Origin: Oopsacas minuta
Lineage: Eukaryota > Porifera > Hexactinellida > Lyssacinosida > Leucopsacidae
Direction: 5' to 3'
Assembly (NCBI GenBank): GCA_024704765.1
Contig: JAKMXF010000288.1
Span: forward strand, 248,001-312,000
DNA: 64,000 nt
A program made the translations under genes and the position numbers. Each line of letters starts with the position of its first letter. Positions within the stretch are counted from its first letter, which is position 1. Positions 1 through 8,058 of this stretch are shown piece after piece. The notes under the pieces were generated by a model that made no database searches, was not told where the DNA came from, and worked only from the letters and a program-made list of their open reading frames with translations.

Positions 1-665
1 CAGTAGATAACTTAGGGTCTATTATTACAGTAGATTGGAAAGAGAATCACAGGCTACAAGCATTCTCTCTTTTCTGAACAGAAATTGTATTTTAGTAATC
101 TAACTGCTCTGTACTATTTCTCTAATATACCTTATTATGCGACATATAGCCCAGCACGTAGATGCAACAGTAGCGGGCTTCGGGGGAACAAACCGAGCTT
201 TTGGCCTGGATTTCAAATCCTGGCCGCGGTCCGGCCCCAGGTATACCAGGAAGTCCCTGATTTCCCAACCTTTTTCACCTGTGGACCCAATATACCAATT
301 TTAACACTTTCTGTAGACCCCCTCCTATCAACTGCAATACGACTTAGCTGGTTCTAGTAGGTTAGGCGGGGACATGACAAGACAGTCACCAACTAAGATC
401 TTGTAATGCTTCATGGGTATGTTAAAGAAAAATTATTTGGGTCAATTCATATTTTGGGGATACACAGCTGGTCTGTCACGAAATTACTCCTTGAAACTTG
501 GTCGTGGGACCAAAATTATCATCGTAGAACCATTTTCCAGGAATTTCATCCCCCGACAATTTTCATAGAATTTTGAATTTTCCAGTAACAGGTATTTGAC
601 CCTGAACTAGGCTCATGACTCGGACACTTTTATAGCTCAATTTTAGTTATCATATCTAGAAATTG
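1..665. other. Intergenic, no convincing gene
   Basis: No supported gene lies here. A stretch at about 252-345 resembles the hAT-like element found elsewhere in the window: 'cccaacctttttcacc', then 'gtggaccc', then a 'ttttaacac' core and 'agaccccc'. An open frame at 85-357 runs through this repeat and has low-complexity, non-conserved content. The bases just before the deaminase ATG hold a T-rich 'ttttag' that could act as a splice acceptor, so a 5' non-coding exon is possible. Confidence 0.5.
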
Positions 666-1514
666 ATGAGTGACATTGAAGATATTAAAAGTATAAGTAA
701 CCCTCGCTTAACAAATAGAGATGGTAAACCTACTTGGTTGATTTGTGTTATAAAACGAGAATATTCTACATACACATCAACCCGCGTTCTTAATGGTAAC
801 CATGGAAACGAGGATTCTCCTTCACAGCATCCTGAAGCAAAGTTCTTTGACCTTTGGTGGAAAAATCCTAGAAAAATATTTCCTGATCTTCCTTTCAATG
901 AGATTGATAAAATACACTTTCATTTGATTTGGTATACATTGACATCACCCTGTAATAATTGTGTACAACTGATCAAAGGAAATCACCACTTATACAACAC
1001 TCTGAATATATTTACAGCCTCTGTTTATAAAAACTTGAAAGACAATTCGATAGAAGCGAGTAATCGCATTTATGAATTGAGACGTAAGGGTGTGGGAGTC
1101 GAGCCGATATCTGAGGGGGAATATCAACATTTTACGACAGGCCGCGTGGGTCATGAACTACCCCAACTTCCGTTCTTCAATCCTGAACAAGACTTCATTG
1201 ATCTTAGAATTTCATTTACCGCAGACACGACTATAACGACTGATAGAAATCCAAATTCCTTTGAGACAAGATTGTCACCAAGATACGATTCTATAAACCA
1301 ACATTTGGTACCGATCACTAATGAGAGAACTGTTTTAATAGAACCGTTTCCATACCAGGGATCTGCCCCTAGTTACCACCCACAGTTACCGAATACCTAC
1401 CCCTCAGAGGAAGATCATGAATCTGTGACTAACTACAAAGTTATTAAACGTGAGAGATCAAAGAGGAAATTGAAAAGGTTGAAAAGGAAAAATATTTTCA
1501 TTGAAGACAATTGA
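666..1514 (+). CDS. AID/APOBEC-like cytidine deaminase
   Basis: A single open exon of 282 residues starting at ATG 666. Seen: an HPE triad near residues 55-57 and SPCNNC near 94-99, giving the H-x-E ... P-C-x-x-C zinc and proton-shuttle signature of cytidine deaminases. The block after the second motif reads IFTASVY, then YELRRKGVGVEPIS, then EGEYQHF. It follows the order seen in AID/APOBEC enzymes: IFTARLY, L-x-x-AGV-x-I, then an acidic residue and Y/F. The H/E to PCxxC spacing (about 38) is a little longer than in AID. The C-terminal 130 residues match no domain I know and end in a Lys/Arg-rich segment that could be a nuclear signal. Known of the family: it deaminates cytosine in DNA or RNA, and AID/APOBEC-like genes have been reported in several invertebrate lineages. 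Substrate and role here are unknown. The PEX19 gene starts about 150 bp downstream. Confidence 0.8.
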   Translation: MSDIEDIKSISNPRLTNRDGKPTWLICVIKREYSTYTSTRVLNGNHGNEDSPSQHPEAKFFDLWWKNPRKIFPDLPFNEIDKIHFHLIWYTLTSPCNNCVQLIKGNHHLYNTLNIFTASVYKNLKDNSIEASNRIYELRRKGVGVEPISEGEYQHFTTGRVGHELPQLPFFNPEQDFIDLRISFTADTTITTDRNPNSFETRLSPRYDSINQHLVPITNERTVLIEPFPYQGSAPSYHPQLPNTYPSEEDHESVTNYKVIKRERSKRKLKRLKRKNIFIEDN

Positions 1515-1660
1515 GCTTTTATTTTATGCTTTTTTGATTTTATTATTTGAATATTACACATAATGTGTTGTTTGTTTGTTGTTTGTTTGTTGTTTGTTGT
1601 TGTTGTTGTTGACATTCAATTTGCACAGAGACTTCTATTTCATTATATTAGAGATTATCT

Positions 1661-3734
1661 ATGGCAGAAAGAAATGATAGAAATGATAATATGCCAGGTG
1701 AGTATTTAATAATCACACCTACAGTCAACTCCCATTATATCTAACACGGTTATATCGAAGTGTGGAATTATACAACTAAGGTCACAAACCGTCAAAGTAA
1801 CACATATTCCATCAGTTATATCGAACTAATTATCACGGTCCCTTGAGCTCCGATTTTACGGAGCTAACTGTATTTTGCTGTTTCTTATCATACACGAATG
1901 TTTTGTCAAGAGTTACTTGATTTATGTACATCAAATATTCCTTGACTTCCCCCATTTCCCCTTATTTAAGATTTCAATAGATTCAAATTTAGAGGATCAT
2001 TTGGCCATTTTTGACCGGTTCTGTTCCCGGCCAAATGACTGGATCAACCGGCGAATCTATAAGCAGACTTTACTGTATATTTTTAGTGTCTAGTTAGCAG
2101 CTACCCCTTTGGATGTAACAACCTGTAACTTCTGTGTTTCAATGTTTATCCATAATGTAGGTCTAATAGAAGACACTGAATTAGACGGACTGTTAGATGA
2201 TGCCCTGCTAGATTATGACATACCCTCTAAACCTATACAAAAGGCTGAACAGCTACAATCTGTGCCACAAGCACCACATGGTGCTAACACCTTATTAACA
2301 GATGTCCTAGACCCTGCTGGCATGGAAGAAATGACCTCTATGATGCAGGGGATATTTGGAAAGGATTTGGTTAAGGAATATGAATTATTTTCTAAAGAAC
2401 TTGAACATAGAATCCCTGATATGTTTAATACAGAGGTAATGCTATTTCGAAAAATATTCATCTATTGTTAATACAATTTTGAGTCATATTATCGTCCATG
2501 GTCCCGGTTTGGGACCTCCGAATACTTGACACTTTGAGGATAGGACTGTTGTTCTTTGCAGAGACAGTTGTCCGCTTCTCAAAGTGTCCGTTTTAGGAGA
2601 TTCCATTAGCCTCCCTCAAATAATTATAAATACATTGGAGAGTATTTGCAAGAGTTTCCCTTGTTAATAAGCAAATTTGTTATTAGAGGAAATATTATTG
2701 CTAATGGGGAACATCACTGTAGGTAACTTGTGATATTATCTACGTAATAATCAGCTGATTGAGTTCCCGTTTTAACAAATTCCATTTGTTTCTAGGGAGA
2801 TACAATTGCTCCAGGATCTTCTCAACATATTCCCTCAGACAAACACAGGTCAAATATCTCTACAGAAGATACGATAAAAGATCTGAATAAGAATTTAGAG
2901 GATGCCAAATCAGCTGTTCCCCAAGGGCTAGAAGAGGGAGGGGAACACATGTTAGGGATGGTAAAGGATCTCATGGGTGATCTCCTCTCTCAGGAGGTGT
3001 TATATGAACCTATGAAAGAACTATGTGAACAATTTCCTAAGTATTTAGATGAAGAGGAATTGGGTAGTGAGGATAGGCAGAGGTGAGTTAATTAATGTGT
3101 TTTAAGATGTTCATTAGGGATCGGTTCTTCTGTAGCCATACGGTTTGAAGTGATTCAACCGGTTTTATGAAACTGTTCGGGTGTTCAGCAGTCAAATGGA
3201 TCAGGAGAAATCTTTATTTATCAAACTTCTTAACAATACAATTAACTCCCGAGATATCTAACACGGATATATCGAAGTAATTATCACGGTCACTTGAGCT
3301 GCGATGTAACGGGAGTTGTACTTAATCCAGGCTAAATTTCTGGATTTTTGATTATCCACAAATTTGATATTTCGCGTTCCCATTCATTGCGCTCGTACCT
3401 CAAACCTGAGGAATTGATATCAAATACCTCCCCTTGGGGTAGAGTTCCGTATCAATAAATACCTCCTTCAGTCCGGATTGGTTATATTTTACTAATGTTT
3501 AAACTCTCTAGATATTCACGTCAGTTTGTAGTTATGCAAGAAGTATGCAGAGAATACGAAACAGAATCAAAACAAGATTCACAACACTCAAAGCAAGATA
3601 GACAAAACAGGATATTAGGATTAGTACAAGAGTTACAAGAACTGGGTAATCCTCCTCCAGGACTAGTTAATGCTCCTGCTTTACCAGACTTATCACAGAT
3701 TCCACAGAATGATAATCTCTGTAATCAACAGTAA
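1661..3734 (+). CDS. PEX19: Peroxisomal biogenesis factor 19 (4 exons)
   Basis: Exons 1661-1697, 2161-2435, 2796-3082 and 3512-3734 join in phase to 273 residues (human PEX19 is 299). PEX19 is the cytosolic chaperone and import receptor for peroxisomal membrane proteins and docks on PEX3. Seen: an acidic N-terminus (ELDGLLDDALLDYD) like the PEX3-binding helix, a central helical region, and a C-terminal block (LLSQEVLYEPMKELCEQFPKY, then ILGLVQELQELGNPPPGL) that matches the family cargo-binding domain. The chain ends CNQQ, a CaaX-type farnesylation box as in human PEX19 (CLIM). The stop codon overlaps a good donor (GTAAGT at 3731), so a further exon cannot be excluded. Intron 1 holds a complete pogo-like element and intron 3 a shortened one. 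Confidence 0.88.
1722..1870 (+). repeat. Family A pogo-like MITE, complete copy
   Basis: A 149-bp copy with imperfect terminal inverted repeats (CAGTCAACTCCCATTATATC at one end, a GAGCTAACTG end at the other), flanked by TA on both sides. The TIR type (CAGT...TCCGTTATAT) and TA target are typical of pogo/Tigger elements. There is no coding capacity. It lies in PEX19 intron 1 and serves as the reference copy for family A. Confidence 0.8.
3243..3317 (+). repeat. Family A MITE, internally deleted
   Basis: Both ends of family A are present (AACTCCCGAGATATCTAACACGG and CGATGTAACGGGAGTTG) but about half the interior is missing. It lies in PEX19 intron 3. Confidence 0.65.
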
Positions 3735-4057
3735 GTAATGGTTTATTGAGCTCTTTATTAGATTTCTAATTTAATATTTTTGGGGTATTTTGTTATTTTA
3801 TTTTGTAATCTGACTTACATTTGACAACCCCCAAGGGCTGATACTTCATTATCTATGGCAAATGAGAATGTAGGTGTATAGCTCTCAGAAGCTTGTTGCA
3901 CGAGTTGGTCCACTTGGAACTGTCAAAACTTGGATTGTAGAAGATTAAACCTATTTTTGTGTTGGAATCTTTTCTTAGATTATCGATATTAACTGGAAAT
4001 AATTATTGTCTTAAGATGACTTGTTTACATAGCAAATTATTTGATATTTTTTACAAA

Positions 4058-5320
4058 ATGACTGAAGTTAAGGAAGAAAAACTTGAAAATATTCCTATAA
4101 AAACCGAAATTAATAACTCAGAACAAACAGACACAAACGAACAAACAAAAATCAAACAGGAAATGCTTGAACAAACAAAAATCAAACAAGAAATTATTAA
4201 AAACGAAATTCAACAAGAATCTGTCATAGAAGGCACACAATCCGCCATAAATTCCACAGAATACCTCTCTCCAGTTCGGACGGTTTCCCCTCAGAGAAAA
4301 ACCCCCAAAGTTCGACCGCAGCGGCCGAAACGAAACGCCATCTCTCTCGAAAAAGTAAACTCAATTGATACACAAGATCTATTCACTTATAACCCTAAAG
4401 CAACCAAAATTTCCCCGAAAATGGTTCGACAATCAGTTAAGGAAATGATTGAGATACAACCAGAGATCGAAACAGAATGTCATAGATATCCTGGAATGGT
4501 GAACACATGTAGGAGCCGGAAACGACAGTACATTGATAATCTGTTTGATAAATACGATAATGGTGTTCGTATTTTTAACGAGGATGGGAGTTTGGAAACA
4601 GAAATTGAGAATCCGAACAACGAAACACCGATTTCTCCTCAAGACCCTGATCTAGAGATGTTGATCTTACCACCGAAAAAAATTCGGACAAGAAAAACTC
4701 TCGAAAGAATCGCAAAAAGTGAAATAAATAAAATCACTCAAAAATATAACTTCATTGAAAATATTGTTGAAGCAGCTGAACCCAGTTACGACGATATAAA
4801 TCTAAATAGAAGTACTTCAAATGAGTTCTCAGTTAGAATCAAGTGCAAACGGCATGTGTACTCCTTCCACATGCTACAGGACGCCGCATTCACTGAAACG
4901 ATCGAAAACTTAGCCAAAAAACTAGAAATTCTCCCCAAACAGATTATGCTAATGCATCGTGACGAGACTGTATTACATACGGACACTCCTGCATTACTTA
5001 ATTTAGATGAAAATACTATTTTAGAGGCGATTATACTTTCTAGCTTTACAAAATCACCGATTAAACCGACGAATATGCAAATTGAACAAAAAATAAAAAT
5101 AAAGATACAGTTCGCGAAAAATTTTGGTGGGCTTGTACCGATTATGGCTCCACTTAGCGCTGATTTGAATGGCATTCTTGTGCAAGTATGTGAATCGAAA
5201 GATCTGACACATACAGATTTCCAGCTGCAATTTGATGGCGAGCAGATGGACCTGAATAATAACCTACAGGATTACGACCTAGAAGATGGTGACGTAATTG
5301 ATGCTATCTTGGTTACTTAA
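4058..5320 (+). CDS. NFATC2IP: NIP45/Rad60-type protein with two C-terminal SUMO-like domains
   Basis: Single exon, about 420 residues from ATG 4058; an in-frame ATG at 4016 is an alternative start. Seen: the last 160 residues contain two ubiquitin-fold segments. The first starts VRIKCKRHVYSF and continues with TETIENLAKKLEILPKQIML. The second starts KIKIQFAKNFGG and ends LEDGDVIDAILVT, the typical end of a SUMO-like domain. Neither ends in di-Gly, so neither would be conjugated. This is the layout of the Rad60/Esc2/NIP45 family, which binds the SUMO E2 UBC9 and acts in genome stability. The N-terminal half is low complexity, basic and acidic, with repeated psi-K-x-E motifs (VKEE, IKTE, IKQE twice) that look like SUMO acceptor sites, plus several SP/TP sites. 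The symbol follows the human relative; orthology is inferred from architecture. Confidence 0.75.
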   Translation: MTEVKEEKLENIPIKTEINNSEQTDTNEQTKIKQEMLEQTKIKQEIIKNEIQQESVIEGTQSAINSTEYLSPVRTVSPQRKTPKVRPQRPKRNAISLEKVNSIDTQDLFTYNPKATKISPKMVRQSVKEMIEIQPEIETECHRYPGMVNTCRSRKRQYIDNLFDKYDNGVRIFNEDGSLETEIENPNNETPISPQDPDLEMLILPPKKIRTRKTLERIAKSEINKITQKYNFIENIVEAAEPSYDDINLNRSTSNEFSVRIKCKRHVYSFHMLQDAAFTETIENLAKKLEILPKQIMLMHRDETVLHTDTPALLNLDENTILEAIILSSFTKSPIKPTNMQIEQKIKIKIQFAKNFGGLVPIMAPLSADLNGILVQVCESKDLTHTDFQLQFDGEQMDLNNNLQDYDLEDGDVIDAILVT

Positions 5321-5622
5321 ATGTGTCAATGGAATTTTAATAGTAATATTCACAGAGACATAACAAAGGTATTTGTTTTGTTTGTTAATCGATTTAATTA
5401 AGCGATTTGAATAATATCATTCTCTATTCGCGATTTTTATTCCATTTGCCTTATTTCCAATTAACCGAATACTGCCGGGGTGTGATTTTGTGAACTCAAA
5501 AAGGTGCTAGTAAGATTTTAGTGTTCTTTTTCATTATGAAAGTAACACTTCGGCCGTAATCGGTTTGATTTGGTAATAATATCGCTATCAATATTTTTCA
5601 GCGTCCTTAGAAAATCTCTCTA

Positions 5623-5790
5623 TAATCAACTCCTGTTATATCTAACACGGATATATCGGAATACCCGCTTATATCGAGGTGTGAAATTTGTACAATATGG
5701 TCCCAAACCTTCAAAGTAACATATATTCCATCGGTTAAACCGAAGTAATTATCACGGTCCCTTGAGCTTCGATATAACGGTAGTCCTCAT
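5623..5790 (+). repeat. Family A pogo-like MITE
   Basis: Nearly full-length copy, starting ATCAACTCCTGTTATATC and ending at GATATAACGGTAGT. The space between NIP45 (ends 5320) and MRM1 (ends 6039) otherwise holds only a weak second pogo-like fragment near 5850-5925 (GGTGGAACCTGCACAAACCG). Confidence 0.7.
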
Positions 5791-6038
5791 TTATCGTCAA
5801 TATTTTACTTGTCATGTTGGTTTAATCGGGACATTGTCCACCCCATATACGGTGGAACCTGCACAAACCGACACCTGTATACCGGAAGACCTCTATAATC
5901 CGAAATATGTTCCACAATATTCCCTAAAATCTCTGTTACTTAGGGATTCATATACGTACATTTAAACCTGATCCTATGGCTATGAATAAAATCAGTTTAA
6001 TAATCCGTACTCTTATCTATTCTACTAACACAAATAGC

Positions 6039-7004
6039 TTAATTTTGATCTGCCATTTCCACATTCCTTGGTCTAACAGTTGACACCTTATGCAGTATCA
6101 GAGCAGCTGATACCGATACATTAAGTGAATCTATTCCTTCAGGTAGTTCGCCCCACGGCTGAATACTCAACATACTATGACAATATTGAGCGATATCCTC
6201 GCTTAACCCATCTCCTTCATTTCCAAATAGGATTAGAGTTGGTTTTTCTATTCTAAGTTCGTCTAAATCTCCTATTTGAACTGTTTGATATAAGTTTTCT
6301 TCTTCAACTGGTGAGCATGTCCCTATAATACTCCAGTATCTGGAACAATACCATAGGAATTTAGTTGTACTTGCGATCGCGCGAATGTCTAATGTTTCCA
6401 TCGCTCCTGCGCTCGCTTTGCTTACTACAGGGGAAAGACGTGAACACCGTGGGCTTAAGATAACCCTGTCCACACCGAAGTATTTACTAGATCGTAGAAT
6501 AGCTCCCATGTTCATAGGATCACGTATTTCCTCAAGAAACAACCAGATAGGCGGTGAATTGTTTACGGACAAAGCTGAATCTGTTTCAATTTCTTTAAGA
6601 GTAATATCCTGTACAACTAAAGGGGATACGTCCATTGCAACACCTTGATGAGGTCTGTCTCCAGATATTCTATCCATCTCGGTGGAGGTAACGTTAACAA
6701 TTGGGATATTATTCGATTCAGCATATTTGAATAGTTCATATCTCCTGAACGATTTGATACCCAGTTCTCTATTGCGGTTTTTATCGCCATCTTGTGAATC
6801 TTTGTCTTCGCGGATATATATTTTATGAATTATCCTTCTATTCATTGTTACAGCAGCTAGGCACGGGTATAACCCATACAGATGTTCTCCTATTGCCTTT
6901 TTCTTGTTCCCGAATAATAGTGAATTCGTATGGATGGAGTTATTACAGGTATTTTGTAATGTTATGCTACGTAGTGTTCTTCTTAGTAAACTTTGAAAAT
7001 TCAT
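6039..7004 (-). CDS. MRM1: Mitochondrial rRNA 2'-O-methyltransferase, SpoU family
   Basis: Single exon, 321 residues, starting at ATG 7004. It is expected to methylate a ribose (Gm) in the large mitochondrial rRNA using SAM. Seen: an N-terminus rich in Arg and Ser/Thr, suitable as a mitochondrial presequence. Next comes the SpoU substrate-binding part (AIGEHLYGLYPCLAAV). The three knot motifs are intact: motif 1 IRDPMNMGAILRSSKYFG, motif 2 LILFGNEGDGLS, motif 3 LNVSVSAALILHKV. The motif 1 Arg and motif 2/3 residues that form the trefoil-knot SAM site are all present. MRM1 is preferred over MRM3 or TARBP1 because of length and N-terminal organisation; this is moderately sure. MRPL41 follows upstream on the same strand. 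Confidence 0.78.
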   Translation of the reverse strand: MNFQSLLRRTLRSITLQNTCNNSIHTNSLLFGNKKKAIGEHLYGLYPCLAAVTMNRRIIHKIYIREDKDSQDGDKNRNRELGIKSFRRYELFKYAESNNIPIVNVTSTEMDRISGDRPHQGVAMDVSPLVVQDITLKEIETDSALSVNNSPPIWLFLEEIRDPMNMGAILRSSKYFGVDRVILSPRCSRLSPVVSKASAGAMETLDIRAIASTTKFLWYCSRYWSIIGTCSPVEEENLYQTVQIGDLDELRIEKPTLILFGNEGDGLSEDIAQYCHSMLSIQPWGELPEGIDSLNVSVSAALILHKVSTVRPRNVEMADQN

Positions 7005-7457
7005 TTTTGCTTATGTGACTGTAATCTATGCTCTATAATTGAGGGAAAATTATCCACAAATTCTAGAATTAAATATTGGAAATAAAATATAAAAATATTA
7101 AGTTTGTCTAGAGAATACTTCAGTGTGTGTATTGTATGATTTCTGTCTATAACAGTTCGTATATTTAGTGATTAACAATATGCTACGTTTCTAACAGTTC
7201 TAATTTTTCATGTGGACCCCTTACAATTACCATAGACTCAGAGCCGGTGTGTTGACGAGCATAATTGGTTTAGGACTATTAGCCAGGGCCGTTTTAAGTT
7301 CCAAATCCGCCAAAGAATAGACAACAATACAATTTTTGAGATTTTTGGCTAGTCCTCTCGTTGGTCGTTACTCGTTATAGACAAGTTAAACTGAATAACT
7401 TTCTCCATAATTTTTGTAAGGTGTACATAATGTATTAAGAAACTGTATTATATTGAA
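7005..7457. other. Intergenic, no gene seen
   Basis: A+T-rich spacer between MRM1 and MRPL41. It contains no convincing reading frame. A short 'gtggacccctta' fragment near 7212 may be a relic of the hAT-like repeat. Confidence 0.5.
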
Positions 7458-7799
7458 TTAGTTGTTGCCTTGAGTGACAACTGTATCATCTAACGGATTC
7501 AGATCGAAATTAACCTCCTTTCTAGTCAGATGTGTAAGATCATCAGAATACACATCATCTACCTTTACTATTGGTGTACGGCTAGATACATAAGGTTTAA
7601 ATAAACAGTTAGTCAAATCTGGGACTATGAAGTTATATATTCGCCATGGTTGTATTTGGTAGATTCCCTTAGACAAGTGTACTCCTCTAGATCCCACTCC
7701 TCTCCCCTTGTAGAAGAACCTGTTCCCTTTCTTGCTGGTTATTGTACCTCTCTTTGCTTTACCACGTAAGAATCCTCTCATCAATGCTAGCAGTACCAT
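7458..7799 (-). CDS. MRPL41: Mitochondrial ribosomal protein L41
   Basis: 113 residues in one exon; a second Met at residue 8 is an alternative start. It is a structural protein of the mitochondrial large subunit. Seen: the basic N-terminal run LTSKKG-like (TITSKKGNRFFYKGRGVGS) and the diagnostic block YNFIVPDLTNCLFKPYVS, matching EFVVPDLTGFKLKPYVS of the animal family. Length is close to the usual 130-140 but the C-terminal tail is shorter. It is transcribed in the same direction as MRM1, 450 bp away. A family C element lies just upstream. Confidence 0.85.
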   Translation of the reverse strand: MVLLALMRGFLRGKAKRGTITSKKGNRFFYKGRGVGSRGVHLSKGIYQIQPWRIYNFIVPDLTNCLFKPYVSSRTPIVKVDDVYSDDLTHLTRKEVNFDLNPLDDTVVTQGNN

Positions 7800-7830
7800 A
7801 TTATCACTAGTTAATTACAGGATTATACAG

Positions 7831-7935
7831 TAAACTCCGGTTAATAGAGCACCGGTTAATCGGGTCAAAATTAAAATCCAAAAGTGTAAAAAAGTCGAAT
7901 TTTTTCGGGGGAATGGGTCTAACGCAGTTAAAATT
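7831..7935 (+). repeat. Family C pogo-like element
   Basis: Starts CAGTAAACTCCGGTTAATAG and continues ACCGGTTAATCGGGTCAAAAT, the shared left end of family C. It separates MRPL41 from the CNG-type channel and may have displaced the latter's upstream exon or promoter. Confidence 0.6.
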
Positions 7936-8058
7936 TCATCACCGACACTAATCAGAGTGTCTTTAAGAAATTACAATACGATCGAACCTCTGAGATCAGG
8001 ACAACGTCGTCCTGTGCGTGTCCGAGCCTCTGAATTTGTCTTATTCCCAGAAATCCGG

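Noticed and set aside
85-357. Open frame of 90 codons near the window start
   Set aside because: It runs through a hAT-like repeat fragment and has no recognisable protein pattern.
5762-5965. Open frame starting in a family A repeat
   Set aside because: Its first 30 codons are transposon sequence; the rest is unlike any protein.
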